Both the position numbers and the translations under genes were made by a program. The notes under the pieces are model-generated. The model was not told the origin of the DNA and did no database searches. It worked only from the letters and a program-made list of their open reading frames with translations. From contig NZ_JACHCE010000001.1 of assembly GCF_014200605.1 (NCBI RefSeq), positions 1,054,001-1,118,000 on the forward strand: DNA of 64,000 nucleotides. The letters run 5' to 3'. The stretch is from Pedobacter cryoconitis (lineage in GTDB: Bacteria; Bacteroidota; Bacteroidia; Sphingobacteriales; Sphingobacteriaceae). Numbering within the stretch: position 1 is the stretch's first letter; the number at the start of each line of letters is the position of its first letter. Shown here in pieces: positions 19,486-31,400 of this stretch.

Positions 19486-19566
19486 ATTTACCATTTATTC
19501 TCTTTTTTGTCCATTTTATCAGTACAGTTCCCTGCGGACATTTGCATTGTAAAATAAAAAACAAAA

Positions 19567-20325
19567 ATGATGAACGAACAAGCGTTAATAATTGGTGGTA
19601 CAACAGGGATGGGAAAAGCTACCGCAGCATTACTTTTAAAACAAGGAATTGAGGTTGTAATTGTTGGCAGACCAGATAAAAATCTTCAAAGCGCTGAAAG
19701 GGAATTGGCTAAACTGGGTACAGTAAGGACTATAGGTGTAGACCTGTCGAAAATAGGAGAGGTTCTCAGCTTTGCTTCTGCTGTGAAAAGTGAAATACCA
19801 CATCTGAAATATTTAGTAAATGCTGCGGGTTATTTTAGTCCAAAAGCATTTCTTGAGCATGCTGAACAAGACTATGATATTTATCATAATTTCAATAAAG
19901 CTTTTTTTTTTATCACCCAGGCAGCAGCAAAAGTGATGAAGGAAAACGGTGGAGGATCAATTGTAAATATAGGTTCTATGTGGGCTAAACAAGCGATCAA
20001 AGCTACGCCTTCTTCAGCTTATTCTATGGCTAAAGCAGGTCTTCACAGTTTAACGCAGCACTTGGCAATGGAGCTGGCCGCAGACCATATCAGGGTGAAT
20101 GCAGTTTCACCTGCGGTAGTCGTGACGCCAATATATCGCTCTTTTATTGAAGAAGGCAAAATCGAAGAAACGCTGCAGGGCTTTAATGATTTTCATCCGA
20201 TAGGCAGGGTTGGCAGGCCGGAGGATATTGCCAAAACAATCGCATTCCTGTTATCGGATGAGACGGCATGGGTTACCGGGGCCATCTGGGATATTGATGG
20301 AGGTGTTATGGCTGGACGTAATTAA
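19567..20325 (+). CDS. Short-chain dehydrogenase/reductase (classical SDR)
   Basis: A 252-residue classical SDR. The NAD(P)-binding motif is [11 protein letters not shown], the structural motif is VNAAGY, and the catalytic residues are Ser in VNIGSMW and Tyr/Lys in AYSMAKAG. The C-terminus has the usual [19 protein letters not shown] segment. Substrate and cofactor preference are not resolved. The upstream gene is an AraC regulator on the same strand. A terminator follows, which separates it from the large biosynthetic operon. Confidence 0.93.
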   Translation: MMNEQALIIGGTTGMGKATAALLLKQGIEVVIVGRPDKNLQSAERELAKLGTVRTIGVDLSKIGEVLSFASAVKSEIPHLKYLVNAAGYFSPKAFLEHAEQDYDIYHNFNKAFFFITQAAAKVMKENGGGSIVNIGSMWAKQAIKATPSSAYSMAKAGLHSLTQHLAMELAADHIRVNAVSPAVVVTPIYRSFIEEGKIEETLQGFNDFHPIGRVGRPEDIAKTIAFLLSDETAWVTGAIWDIDGGVMAGRN

Positions 20326-20348
20326 TAAAGCTTCAAACTCAATTTTTT

Positions 20349-20384
20349 AAAAGGGTGTTCATCGTATTTGGATACCCTTTTTTT
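20349..20384 (+). terminator. Rho-independent terminator after the SDR gene
   Basis: AAAAGGGT (20349-20356) pairs with ACCCTTTT (20374-20381), followed by more T. It marks the boundary between the regulatory/SDR block and the NRPS/PKS operon. Confidence 0.85.
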
Positions 20385-20763
20385 ATGAAATAAGGTTAGG
20401 TTTTTTCAGGTTGACAGATGACCTTATTTAACTGATGATATACAGCAGGTTATTATTTTCGTCCGGTAATTCGGTGATTTTAAATAAAATATTTCTATTT
20501 CATTGAAATGTTATACTTAATTGAATAACTTCATTCCATAAGAAATTCAAGATTTAATCCTTCTGGAAATTCTTCGTGTCATAAAATGTATTTTATTTAC
20601 AAAACATAAATGTCACGAACAGTAGCGATAGCTATTTCAAAAATTACTAAACATCAATTCTTAAAATTTAACATCAGCTGTTCTCTTTATATCCAATGCC
20701 TGTTTCTCAGAAACTGGCCTCATGGTTATGGATAGGAATTCATTCATTTTTTAAAATTTTATT
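20385..20763 (+). promoter_or_regulatory. Leader region of the NRPS/PKS operon with a long imperfect inverted repeat
   Basis: No gene is seen in this 379-bp AT-rich stretch. It must hold the promoter of the 42-kb operon. TTCGTGTCAT (20573-20582) and ATGTCACGAA (20610-20619) form a 10-bp inverted repeat with one mismatch around a 27-nt AT-rich spacer. It could be an operator for a dimeric regulator or an RNA hairpin in the 5' leader. No clear promoter hexamers were recognised. Confidence 0.4.
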
Positions 20764-22026
20764 ATGTTAGAGGAGTCAAACGTTAATTACTACGCCAGGA
20801 GATTTCCAAAGGTTTTCAATTATGCAAAAGGTGATATTGTCTTTGATCAGAATGGAGACGAGTACCTTGATTTTTTCAGCGGAGCAGGAACTTTAAATTA
20901 TGGACATAATAATCCAAAGTTAAAGGAAGCCGCTATTTCTTTTTTAAATGAGGATAGAATTCTTCACTGTCTGGATATGGACAGCGTGATTAAAAAAGAA
21001 TTCATAGAAAAATTTGATTTATTACTGGCCAAACGAAATCTGCCTTATAAGTTGCAGTTTCCTGGCCCAACTGGTACCAATGCTGTTGAAGCAGCTATTA
21101 AATTAGCCCGAAAAGTTACCAAACGCAGACACATTGTATCTTTTACAAATTCTTTTCACGGTATGACGGCTACGTCCTATGCATTATCTGCTTCAAAAGC
21201 AGAATCATTGCAGCATGCTATTTCACAGGATATATTGTTTTTTCCTTATTGTGATTTTGAAAACGGAATAGTAGATTCCATGGCGTTCCTCGAGAAGATG
21301 ATCCTGACTCCAGGTACAGGATATCAACTGCCGGCAGCTGTAATTCTGGAAACCATACAAGCTGAAGGGGGAGTGAAAATTGCTTCTGTAGAGTGGCTGA
21401 AACAATTAAGAGCTTTCACCGAAAAGAATAACATCATACTGATTGTAGATGATATCCAGGTTGGATGCGGAAGGACCGGACATTTCTTTAGTTTTGAGAG
21501 AGCCGGTATTGTACCCGATATCGTCTTATTATCTAAATCTATTAGTGGTTTAGGTTTACCTCTGTCTTTATTGTTGCTGAAACCTGAGTTAGATATATGG
21601 AACCCAGGAGAATATAACGGAACATTCAGGGCCAATAACTTAGCGTTATGTACTGCAAAAAAAGCGCTGGACTATTGGATGGATGATAAGCTGGAGAATG
21701 AGGTTAAAGCTAAATCACAAATCATACATAATTATTTGCAGACAGTTGAAGAGATGCCAGATGTAGTTAATATACGTGGTATCGGGCTGATCTGGGGAAT
21801 CGAATTTATAGACGGGGATACCGCTGATCGTATTTCAAAGGAACTATTTGAACAAAAATTGATTATCGAGACCTGCGGGAATGATGGCCAGGTATTGAAA
21901 CTATTATCCCCGTTAACCATATCAGAAGAAAATCTGGTGAAGGGACTTCAACAGATAATTGATGTAATTAAAGCAGACTCATCTTATAATACAGTACTTA
22001 AAGATGAAGTAATCAGTTCATTATGA
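20764..22026 (+). CDS. Diaminobutyrate--2-oxoglutarate aminotransferase (EctB/PvdH-like, class III)
   Basis: A 420-residue PLP enzyme expected to convert aspartate semialdehyde and an amino donor to L-2,4-diaminobutyrate. Features include the EctB/DAB-AT-like opening (YYARRFPKVFNYAKGDIVFD), DFFSGAGTLNYGHNN, the phosphate-binding PGPTGTNAVEAAIKLAR, and the Schiff-base Lys258 in LLSKSISGLGLPLS. No ectA or ectC is adjacent, so ectoine synthesis is unlikely. In NRPS clusters this enzyme usually supplies diaminobutyrate as a building block. It is the first gene of the operon and overlaps the next gene by an ATGA. A role on another amino acid semialdehyde cannot be excluded. Confidence 0.88.
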   Translation: MLEESNVNYYARRFPKVFNYAKGDIVFDQNGDEYLDFFSGAGTLNYGHNNPKLKEAAISFLNEDRILHCLDMDSVIKKEFIEKFDLLLAKRNLPYKLQFPGPTGTNAVEAAIKLARKVTKRRHIVSFTNSFHGMTATSYALSASKAESLQHAISQDILFFPYCDFENGIVDSMAFLEKMILTPGTGYQLPAAVILETIQAEGGVKIASVEWLKQLRAFTEKNNIILIVDDIQVGCGRTGHFFSFERAGIVPDIVLLSKSISGLGLPLSLLLLKPELDIWNPGEYNGTFRANNLALCTAKKALDYWMDDKLENEVKAKSQIIHNYLQTVEEMPDVVNIRGIGLIWGIEFIDGDTADRISKELFEQKLIIETCGNDGQVLKLLSPLTISEENLVKGLQQIIDVIKADSSYNTVLKDEVISSL

Positions 22027-24434
22027 TTTTTAAACTTTATAAAATGCCGGACTTTTTTAAGCTACTTCTCTTTCTCTTTTTCTTTCCTTTAGCACTTCAT
22101 GCGCAATATAAAGTATCCGGAATTATTAAAGACCAGGAAGGAAAACCGATCAATGGAGTCAATATTTTTTTAACAAGCGATGCGAGCGATTTTCAAACTA
22201 TAAGTACACTGACAGATGAGCTTGGTAAATTCTCTCTGATGGGAAATAAGGGCGTTTATGTTGTTAAAATAAGCCAGTTGAATTTTAAGCAGCAGCAAAT
22301 CAGTATTAATTTAACTAGTGACACTGTTTTAGCGGCGATCACCCTTGAAAACGATTCGAAAAATCTGAAGGAAGTAGTCATTACCGGAAAAAAGGCAGTA
22401 ATAGAATATAAGCTGGACCGGTATGTATTTAATGTAGATCAAAGTGTTACAGCGATGGGAAATGATGGGATGGAAACTTTGAGAAAAACACCTGGTGTAC
22501 GGATTTCTGATGATGCCATAAGTCTGGCGGGCAAAGGGGCCGTAAAGGTGATGGTGAACGACAGACTGATTTCACTGTCGGGTAAAGATCTCACCAACTA
22601 TCTGCAGTCACTGCGGTCTGAGGATATTTCAAATATTGAAGTCATTACCAGTCCATCTGCAAAATATGATGCGCAGGGCAATAGTGGTTTGATTAACATT
22701 AATTTGAAGAAAAACAAAAAGGAAGATTTTAGTGGAGACGTTTCCCTGGGATATACGCAGGCCTCTCACCCGGGAGCAAATGTTGGTGCCGGATTAAATT
22801 ATAAAAAGGATAAATTTTCTGCAACTTCCACTTTGCGTGTTGGTGATGGCTCTGTAAATCAGGATAATCAGGAGAAAATATTTTATTCTGATTATTTGCG
22901 TTCTTCCAGTCAGAAAACCAGAAATTATAACAAGTATATCAGTGGGAGGATAAGTTTGGATTATCAGTTTTCTGACCGGGCAATAGCCGGAATCCAGTAT
23001 GCAGGAAATAGCTCTGCTCCGGATAGTAAAGATGATATTCTGGTCAACTTTATAAATCCATCTACCAAGGCTGTTGCCGGTACGATCAATACCACCGGAA
23101 AAACGGATAGTAAAGTCAATTACAACAACTTAAGTGCATTTTACCAACTGAAATTAGATACTTCGGGAAAAAGACTGTCACTGGGTACAGATTATTTTGC
23201 CTATAAAAGTGATCGCAACAGGTTTTTTAACAGTTATGGTACCGCCGACCCTGGTGTGCAGTTGCCTATTGATATTGCACCTACAGATGCGAATAACTGG
23301 GGTAATCAAAATATGAAAATCTATACCGCAAATGTTGACCTGACCCTTCCTTATAAATGGGCCAGACTTGAATTTGGAGGTAAACTGAGTTTTATAAAGA
23401 ATAAGAATGACATTGGCTTTCGTAATCTTACGGTAGATACAACTCAGAATGATGTGTTCAGCTATAATGAAAATATACAGGCCCTGTATGGGACTGTGCA
23501 GAAAAAACTGAGTGACCAATGGGATGCGAAAGTTGGTTTAAGATTTGAATCTACCCATACCAAAGGCATATCGGCATCTTTAAATCAAACTAATAATAAT
23601 ACTTACAATTCATTTTTTCCTTCTGCTTACATCAGTTATTCGCCTCAGGCAGATCATAAATTTACAGCTAATTATAACAGAAGGATTAACCGCCCGTCTT
23701 ACGAAGCACTGAACCCATTCAGATGGTATGCAAGTGTGTTTTCCTATAGTGCAGGTAACCCGTTTTTAAGGCCAGAGATTATTAATAATGTGGAAGTTTC
23801 TCATGTTTATAAAGATAAACTGAGTACTAAACTTTATGCCTCAAAAACTTCCAATTGGTTTGAAAGGGTAACTTTTATATCTCCGGATAATTCTCTGCAA
23901 GCTTATATCTATGAAAATTATGCCACATTTTATAATGCAGGACTTACTGAATCTTACTCGTTTTCGGTAGGGGACAGATGGGAAAGTAACAATGAGGCTT
24001 CTGCCTATTATAATTATTCAGACATCCAGCTGGATGTACTGGTTGGTAAAACAAAAGGAATGAGTGGTTATGTGTCAACCAATAACTCTTTTACCTTAAA
24101 TGCTGCCAGGACAATTTTCGCTGAGGTCAATTACATGTATCAGTTTCCTGCACCTATTACGCAATATCAGCTGAGTAATTTTCATCAGCTGGATATCGGT
24201 TTCAAATTTCAGTTCCTGAATAATAAGTTAAGACTAGGGGTAAATGGATCTGATGTTTTTAAAACCGGTGCGCCGACAATTGTCGGATATACCAATAATA
24301 TCAGACAGGAATATAAAAATTATGCTGATCTGCGCAGAGTAGTATTCTCTATCAATTACAGATTTGGTAGTGATAAGGTTAAACCAAGACAAAAAGATGC
24401 TGGAAATAAGGCCGAAACTGGTCGTGCACTTTAA
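22023..24434 (+). CDS. TonB-dependent-receptor-like outer membrane beta-barrel protein
   Basis: An 803-residue outer-membrane protein. The signal sequence is clear (MPDFFKLLLFLFFFPLALHAQ from an internal Met8; the ATG at 22023 overlaps the preceding stop). A carboxypeptidase-regulatory-like domain (about residues 30-115) is followed by a plug-like region (METLRKTPGVRI, IEVITSPSAKYDAQGNSG) and a barrel of the OMP_b-brl_3 type. Co-translation with the aminotransferase and its place inside the NRPS operon link it to the product. It may take up the secreted compound or be an outer-membrane factor for self-protection. The family is broad and the ligand is unknown. Confidence 0.88.
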   Translation: MIFKLYKMPDFFKLLLFLFFFPLALHAQYKVSGIIKDQEGKPINGVNIFLTSDASDFQTISTLTDELGKFSLMGNKGVYVVKISQLNFKQQQISINLTSDTVLAAITLENDSKNLKEVVITGKKAVIEYKLDRYVFNVDQSVTAMGNDGMETLRKTPGVRISDDAISLAGKGAVKVMVNDRLISLSGKDLTNYLQSLRSEDISNIEVITSPSAKYDAQGNSGLININLKKNKKEDFSGDVSLGYTQASHPGANVGAGLNYKKDKFSATSTLRVGDGSVNQDNQEKIFYSDYLRSSSQKTRNYNKYISGRISLDYQFSDRAIAGIQYAGNSSAPDSKDDILVNFINPSTKAVAGTINTTGKTDSKVNYNNLSAFYQLKLDTSGKRLSLGTDYFAYKSDRNRFFNSYGTADPGVQLPIDIAPTDANNWGNQNMKIYTANVDLTLPYKWARLEFGGKLSFIKNKNDIGFRNLTVDTTQNDVFSYNENIQALYGTVQKKLSDQWDAKVGLRFESTHTKGISASLNQTNNNTYNSFFPSAYISYSPQADHKFTANYNRRINRPSYEALNPFRWYASVFSYSAGNPFLRPEIINNVEVSHVYKDKLSTKLYASKTSNWFERVTFISPDNSLQAYIYENYATFYNAGLTESYSFSVGDRWESNNEASAYYNYSDIQLDVLVGKTKGMSGYVSTNNSFTLNAARTIFAEVNYMYQFPAPITQYQLSNFHQLDIGFKFQFLNNKLRLGVNGSDVFKTGAPTIVGYTNNIRQEYKNYADLRRVVFSINYRFGSDKVKPRQKDAGNKAETGRAL

Positions 24435-24475
24435 TTGGACAGTCATTTAAATTAGAAAAATAATCACCTGAATTT

Positions 24476-25387
24476 ATGGATATACAACGGATCTCTAGTC
24501 TTTCTAAAGCTAGTTTTGTAAACGATTTCCTGATAAAAAAACAACCTGTTATAATCACTGATGGAATGGCGCAGTGGAATCTCGGTGACTTTAGTCCTGA
24601 GGCTTTGATTGAGAAGTTCGGACAGTCGTATATTCAGGTTTATAATGATTTGTTTGATCTTCAGACTATTAAAACATTAGAAGATTATATCAATGATAAT
24701 TTTGGCAAAACTGCCAGCGAAAATGTAAAACTTGAATATATGCGCTGGTATTCAAAGCTAAAGGATGTAGACTTCTTTTGGGCTGATGATGCTTTTGACA
24801 AATTGGTTGATAGCTGGAGTACACCTTATTTTTTGCCTACTGATGCGATGGTTATCCCTTTCCGTAAAACGGGTGAAGTGATCAACAGTAATGAATCCCA
24901 ATTTCCGTACCGTGGTTTGTTTATCTCAGGCAGCGGTGCCAGAACCAGGCTGCATAAAGATCCTTTCAACAGCAATGCGGTATTGTGCCAGTTTTATGGA
25001 GAGAAAGAAATCAGATTACATAGCCCTGAGCAGGAAAAGGATCTTTTAGATGATCAGGGGAAAATTATTGATCTGTATCATCCGTCAATTTCTGAGCAGG
25101 AGCGTTTATCCAGGCCTGGTGCAACTTATGAAACCACACTTAAGGCTGGAGAAATTGTACTTTTTCCATCAGGCTGGTTTCATGATGTGGTTTCGGCATC
25201 GGACAGTATTTCGATTACCTGGAATTTTGTACATGCTTCTGATTTAAATAGCTTTTGTTCTTTTATCAAAGAATATCCTGATGATCCTGAGCTGGAAACC
25301 GTCCGTTACTTTTTAAAGGATCATTTAAATGGCAAAGATGATGTGCTTGAAATCTGTGACTTTTTAGAAGGTCAGTTTACGAAATAA
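24476..25387 (+). CDS. JmjC/cupin_8-like Fe(II)/2-oxoglutarate oxygenase (putative amino acid hydroxylase)
   Basis: A 303-residue cupin-like JmjC domain protein. A complete 2-His-1-carboxylate iron triad is visible: His160 and Asp162 in RLHKDPFNSNAV and His236 in FPSGWFHDVVSA. Relatives include peptide and protein hydroxylases such as the asparaginyl hydroxylase FIH, and tailoring enzymes of NRPS clusters. It is the last small gene before the first NRPS, whose adenylation domain reads as Asn-specific, so beta-hydroxylation of a carrier-bound residue, perhaps Asn, is a reasonable guess. It could act on another residue or on the acyl chain. Confidence 0.82.
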   Translation: MDIQRISSLSKASFVNDFLIKKQPVIITDGMAQWNLGDFSPEALIEKFGQSYIQVYNDLFDLQTIKTLEDYINDNFGKTASENVKLEYMRWYSKLKDVDFFWADDAFDKLVDSWSTPYFLPTDAMVIPFRKTGEVINSNESQFPYRGLFISGSGARTRLHKDPFNSNAVLCQFYGEKEIRLHSPEQEKDLLDDQGKIIDLYHPSISEQERLSRPGATYETTLKAGEIVLFPSGWFHDVVSASDSISITWNFVHASDLNSFCSFIKEYPDDPELETVRYFLKDHLNGKDDVLEICDFLEGQFTK

Positions 25388-25405
25388 TACCTATCGATAA
25401 ATACC

Positions 25406-28400
25406 ATGCGTTTGAACACACTTACAGCAGTAATTAAGCACGTAGCCGAATTTTATCCTGATCAGGGAGTTACATTTATTGAAGGGGCTAAGCAGGAGAA
25501 GAAGATTTCTTATGAGAAGTTGCATCAGGCATCTTTAAAGGTGCTTCACCATTTGCAATCACTAGGGTTAAAACCAAAAGATGAACTTGTTTTCCAGATT
25601 GAAGATAATGAATCTCTGGTCACTGTTTTTTGGGCTTGTATTTCTGGGGGAATTATTGCCGTTCCAATTTCAATCGGGGTACACGAAGAACATAAAATAA
25701 AGCTGTTTAAGGTATGGCAAACGTTAAATTCTCCTTATCTGATCAGTTCAAAAAAGCATCTCGAAAAATTATTGACTTTTGAGGATGAAAGGTTTGTCAG
25801 TGTACTTGACGAAATGGAAGAACGCTTTATTGATAGCAGTGACATTTATAATCCGGTGCAAAAGGGAGAAGTTTTTCCTGCCGCTGAAAATGATATTGCT
25901 TATGTGCAGTTTTCATCCGGTTCTACGGGTGATCCTAAAGGAGTCATCTTAACGCACAAAAATATTATTTCTAATGTAAGATCAATAACTGCTGCATCAG
26001 GATATGCTGCGGGTGATTCGATGATCAGCTGGATGCCTTTAACACATGATATGGGAATGATTGGTTTTCATATCAATCCGCTCTATTGCGGTATTGACCA
26101 GTATTTAATACCTACACCAGTTTTTATCCGCGCACCCAGACTTTGGCTGGATAAAACTAGTGAACATCAGATTACTATACTTTGTTCGCCTAATTTTGGC
26201 TATAAATATCTGCTCAAAAACAGCAAAGACCTCACTGAAAATCATTGGGATCTTTCTAGTGTAAGATTGATTTACAATGGAGCTGAGCCGATTTCGATTC
26301 AGGTGATTGATGAGTTTCTGGGCTTTTTAGAAGCTTATGGCTTAGACGCAAGGACAATGAATCCTGTATATGGTTTAGCTGAGGCTACCCTTGCAGTTTC
26401 TATTCCCGAGCCCTCAGAAGAAATTAAGATTTATCAGTTAAACAGGAATAAGCTAACTGTAAAAGATAAAATTGAAACTGTTGAAGAAGGGAATAACTCC
26501 ATTTCTTTTGTAAATGTGGGCAAACCCGTAAATGATTGTCTGATTCGTATTTATGATCAGGAAAATGCTGAGGTAGAAGACGAAATTGTTGGCCATATTC
26601 ATATTAAAGGTGAAGGGGTTACTGCCGGATATTATAATAATCCGAAAGCTACTCAGAAAATACTCCATCCGGACGGCTGGCTGAATACTGGCGATATAGG
26701 CTTTATGAAGGATGGCAATTTGTGTGTTATAGGAAGGGCAAAGGATATTATTTTTATCAATGGCCAGAACTATTTTTCACATGATCTGGAACGGGCACTG
26801 GAAGAGCTGGAAGAAGTTGAACTGAATAAAGTAGTCGTGTCTGGTTTTACAAATCACCTGACTGGTGAAGAGGAGGTTGTAGTTTTTATCATATCAAAAG
26901 GTAAACTCGAAGAGTTCGCCAAACTGACTGATCGGGTTAAACACCTGGTTAGCGGGAAATTTGGCTTTGAAGTAACCAGGATTTTTCCGGTCAAACAGAT
27001 CCCTAAAACAACAAGTGGCAAATTGCAGCGGTTTAAATTACTGGAACAATACCTGAATGGAGAATTTTCGGAAATTGAAACTCGTTTAAAAGAGATCCAG
27101 GCTGTGAGCATTGGGGAAGATCACACTTCAATTGATCCGGCTGATGAAGTAGAAAGCAAAATACTGAAACTCTGGCAGCGCCTGTTAAACAGGAAAGCGA
27201 TAGGAATTGAGGAAAACTTTTTTGATTGTGGTGGTAATTCTTTAAAAGCCGCAGAATTTGCTTCGGCTTTGCTACGGGAGTTCCAGATTGACTTATCTAT
27301 TGATAAATTATATGATCATCCAACCATTAAAGGGCTGGCAGAAATAATCAGAACAACAGCACTGAAGCAGGACCAGTATAAAATTGAAGTGGGCAGTACT
27401 GCTGAAATTTATCCTGGATCCGCAGCTCAGAGAAGAATTTACTATACCTGGCTGCTCGATCAGGATGCGACAGCTTATAATATACCGGTTGCTTTTAAAA
27501 TCAATGCGGATGCAGATATAAAACTGCTGGAAAATTGTATTCAGCAACTTATTGCCCGCCATGAATCGCTCAGGTCTTATTTTTTAAAAGGCGAAGAGGT
27601 TTTGCTGAAAATTCATGACCATACAGACTTTACTTTAACCTGTGTACCCTGTGCTGAGCATGAGATTTTTGAAACGCTGAAGCGTTCGGTTAAACAATTT
27701 GATCTGCATACCGGCCCGCTGTTCCGCAGTCAGCTGTTTATTGTAAACAGTTCGGATGCAGTGCTGTTCTTTGATTTTCATCATGCTATTGCTGATGGCT
27801 TATCTGCAGGACGTTTTATAGAAGAACTTAGCAGCTTATATGCCGGATTGGCAATCGCACCATTAACTGCTGGATACCGTGATTTTGCCCTATGGGAAAT
27901 TCAGGTAGCGAAAACCGGTTCAATGGATGAACAAACTAAATACTGGACTAAAGTACTTGAAGGTGAGCTGCCCCGTTTAGAATTGCCTGCAGATTTTCAA
28001 AGACCAGTGTTTTTTGATCCTGCTGGGGCAAAGCTATTCAGAAGTCTGCCCAAAAATCAGGTGAGCCAGCTCCGGGATTTTGCAAAGCGGAATAACTGTC
28101 CGCTTCAAGTTGTTTTTATCTCTTTATACCGGGTTTTCTTAAATAAATATACTGGTTCAGAAGATCTTATTATTGGTATCCCTGCTTCGGGCAGAAGATA
28201 TGCAGAATTTCAAAATACCTTTGGAATGTTTGTAAACAGCTTGCCCATACGAACTCAGCTTACACAACAGGACTCTTTTTTAACTATTCTGGAAAAAGAG
28301 AAGAAAGCTTTTTATGGAGCAATTCAGCATCAGGATTATCCTTTTGAAAAATTAGCCAGACAGGCAAATGCCAATATGGATAGAAGCAGGAATGCTGTTT

Positions 28401-31400
28401 TTGATACTATGTTTATGTTCAATAGTATTCAGGAGCCTGGTACTGAGCAAGGAGAACTGATCCGTTCGGCATTTGATTTTGATCCCGGTTTCAGTAAATT
28501 CGATATTTCACTGGAAGTTTCAGATCAGGGAAAAGGAGAGTTAACTTACAGTATTGAATATGCTACCCAGCTTTTCCTTGAAGACACTATACTTAGTTTC
28601 GCTACTCATTTCGAGCATCTTATTGAGCTGATATTACAAGTACCCGATAAACCGGTTGCTGACATTTCTATCTTATTAAAAGAAGAATGGGATGAACTGG
28701 CAAATTATCAGGAAGCTGAATATGCTAAAACAGAAAATGTCTATCATTTATTTGAACAGGCAGCCCTTAAAAATCCTGACTTTATTGCAGTAGAAGAAGG
28801 CGGCCATGTTTATACTTATAACCACTTAAAAAACAGAATTTCGAACCTATCTGAGCGGATTGAAGCTACTTTATGCAGCAATGCAGAAGAAATCATTGCC
28901 GTCTTTTTGCCGCGCAGTGAAAAGCTGATTACCAGCTTTTTGAGCGTATTGAAAACTGGTGCTACGATTTTACCTGTGGATACGGATTTGCCTATCAGCA
29001 GGATTGAATATTTATTATTTAACAGTCAATGTAAAGCTGTAATTACAGATGCTGCCGGGGCTGATTATCTTAAAAAGTATTTTTCCATTACTATCATTTT
29101 AACAGATGAAATTGATTTTGATGCGGTAGTTACTACTACTGATACCAAACAGGTATCCGGAAAAAGACGTGCCTATGTGATTTATACTTCGGGTACTACC
29201 GGTGAGCCTAAAGGGGTGGAGATAGGACATCGTTCTCTGCTTAATTATGTAGACTGGGCTATCCGTGAATATGTACCGCAAGATAGAAAATGTGCATTTC
29301 CACTTTTTACTTCTATTTCATTTGATCTGACGCTGACTTCTATTTTTGTACCCTTACTGAGCGGGAATAAAATCGTGGTGTACGAAGACAACTTTGGAGC
29401 ATCCGTTTTAACAGCTATTTTTAAAGGTAACAGTGTTGATGTCATTAAACTTACCCCGTCACATCTCAGACTGGCCTTAGCGAATGAGCTGATCGTCCCT
29501 GAAGGTTTTAGTACGGAGGTTACCCTGATTGTTGGCGGAGAATCACTTGACTTTGAATTGGCGAAGCAGGTGGATGAAAAGTTTAAGCATCGTGTCCGGA
29601 TTTTTAACGAATACGGACCAACTGAGGCTACTATTGGCTGTATGATTTATCAGTTTGACCGCGGTGGGAATACGCCATCAGTGCCTATTGGTAAAGCCGC
29701 GCAAAATACACAGCTTTATATCTTGGATAAGTTCCTTCATCCGGTTCCGCAAGGGGTAACCGGAGAACTTTATATTGCCGGAGATTGTCTTTCCAGCGGC
29801 TATTTATGGAATGAAAGTTTAACCAGCCAGAAGTTTATTGACAATCCTTTTGTACAGGGAAAGAAGATGTACAAATCTGGTGATCTGGTGAAAAGACCGG
29901 CTAACGGTGAGCTTGAATTTATAGGGCGAAATGATAGTCAGGTAAAAATTAATGGTTACCGGATTGAACTGGCTGAAATTGAATTTCAATTGAAAGCACA
30001 GGAGCAGATTAAAGAAGCGGTGGTACTGGATAAAAGAAATGAACACGGGAAAAAAGTATTGTACGCTTATTTTACCCAGAAGGGTGACCTGGTCAATGAA
30101 GCTTTATTGAAAAGTTACTTAACAGAGAAACTTCCTTATTATATGATCCCGGAAAGGATTATAGAGGTGAGCGAATTTATACTCAACTTAAATGGTAAAG
30201 TTGACCTGTCTGTACTTCCTTTACCAGTAAAAACACAGGAGCCTCAAATACCAGCTATTCTTGTGAATGATTTGCAAAAACAATTGCTATCGGTATGGCA
30301 GGATGTTTTGAATATGGATCATATCTCTATCCATGACAATTTTTATGAACTTGGCGGAGATTCGATCAAAGCAATTCAGATAGCTGCACGTGCTTTGACT
30401 AAAGGTGTAGAGGTTCATGTAAAGGATATTCTTACTTACCATACGATTGATGAGATTAGCAGGCATGCAGTAAAGGTACTTGATGAGGCATCAGGATCAC
30501 AGGAATTGGTTACTGGAGATAAAAAACTATCACCTGTTGAACACTGGCTCTTTAATCAGCAGCTGGTGAATCCGGATGTTTACCATCAGTGTGTGCTGCT
30601 AAAATTCAATGGAAAGATAAATAAGACCTGGACCGGAGAGTTTTTTGACTGGGCAATTCATCACCATGATGGCTTAAGACTCAATTATGATCCAGTTAAA
30701 GATTGTTTATTTTATAATGAAGCACATCTGGCAGCTGCAATTGATATCCGGGAAATCTCCATTGATCTTAAGGATCTGAATACGCTGTCACCATTAGAAT
30801 CAGATCCATCTTTTAATATTAAAAATAGCCTGCTGATTCAAGTATCAATCCTCAAAGACAGCAGGCAAGACTACTATTTGTATATCGCTGCGCATCATCT
30901 TGTGATTGACGGCCTATCGTGGCGGATTTTACTGGAAGATTTTTACGCGTTTTATCTGGCGAAGGAAAATAATCAACCTGTTGTTTTTGCACCAAAAACG
31001 GCCTCTCTTAAAGACTGGATGAATAAACTTAATATTTATTCAGAGCAGCTGGATTTAGAAACTGAAACTGCTTTCTGGAAAGAGAATCTGAAACCGGCAG
31101 CTCAGGTAATGCCCTCAGATTTCCAGACCGCGGATTGGAAAACGGCTAATGCCCGCAGGATTTCCGGGACTTTGAATCAGGAAGATACCGTGTTTTTACT
31201 AAAGAATGCAAATATCAACTACAGATCAGATGCTTATATCTTATTGTTAACAGCCTTAAGTATGGCCATCAGGAACTGGACTGCTGCTGATACTTTTACA
31301 ATTGAACTGGAAGGGCATGGTAGAAATTTACCAGGCATTAATGTTTCCAGAACCACTGGGTGGTTTACTTCTATCTTCCCGTTAAAGCTGTATTTAGCTG

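Noticed and set aside
20764..22026. Ectoine biosynthesis
   Set aside because: The aminotransferase is EctB-like, but no ectA or ectC is present and the gene leads an NRPS operon.
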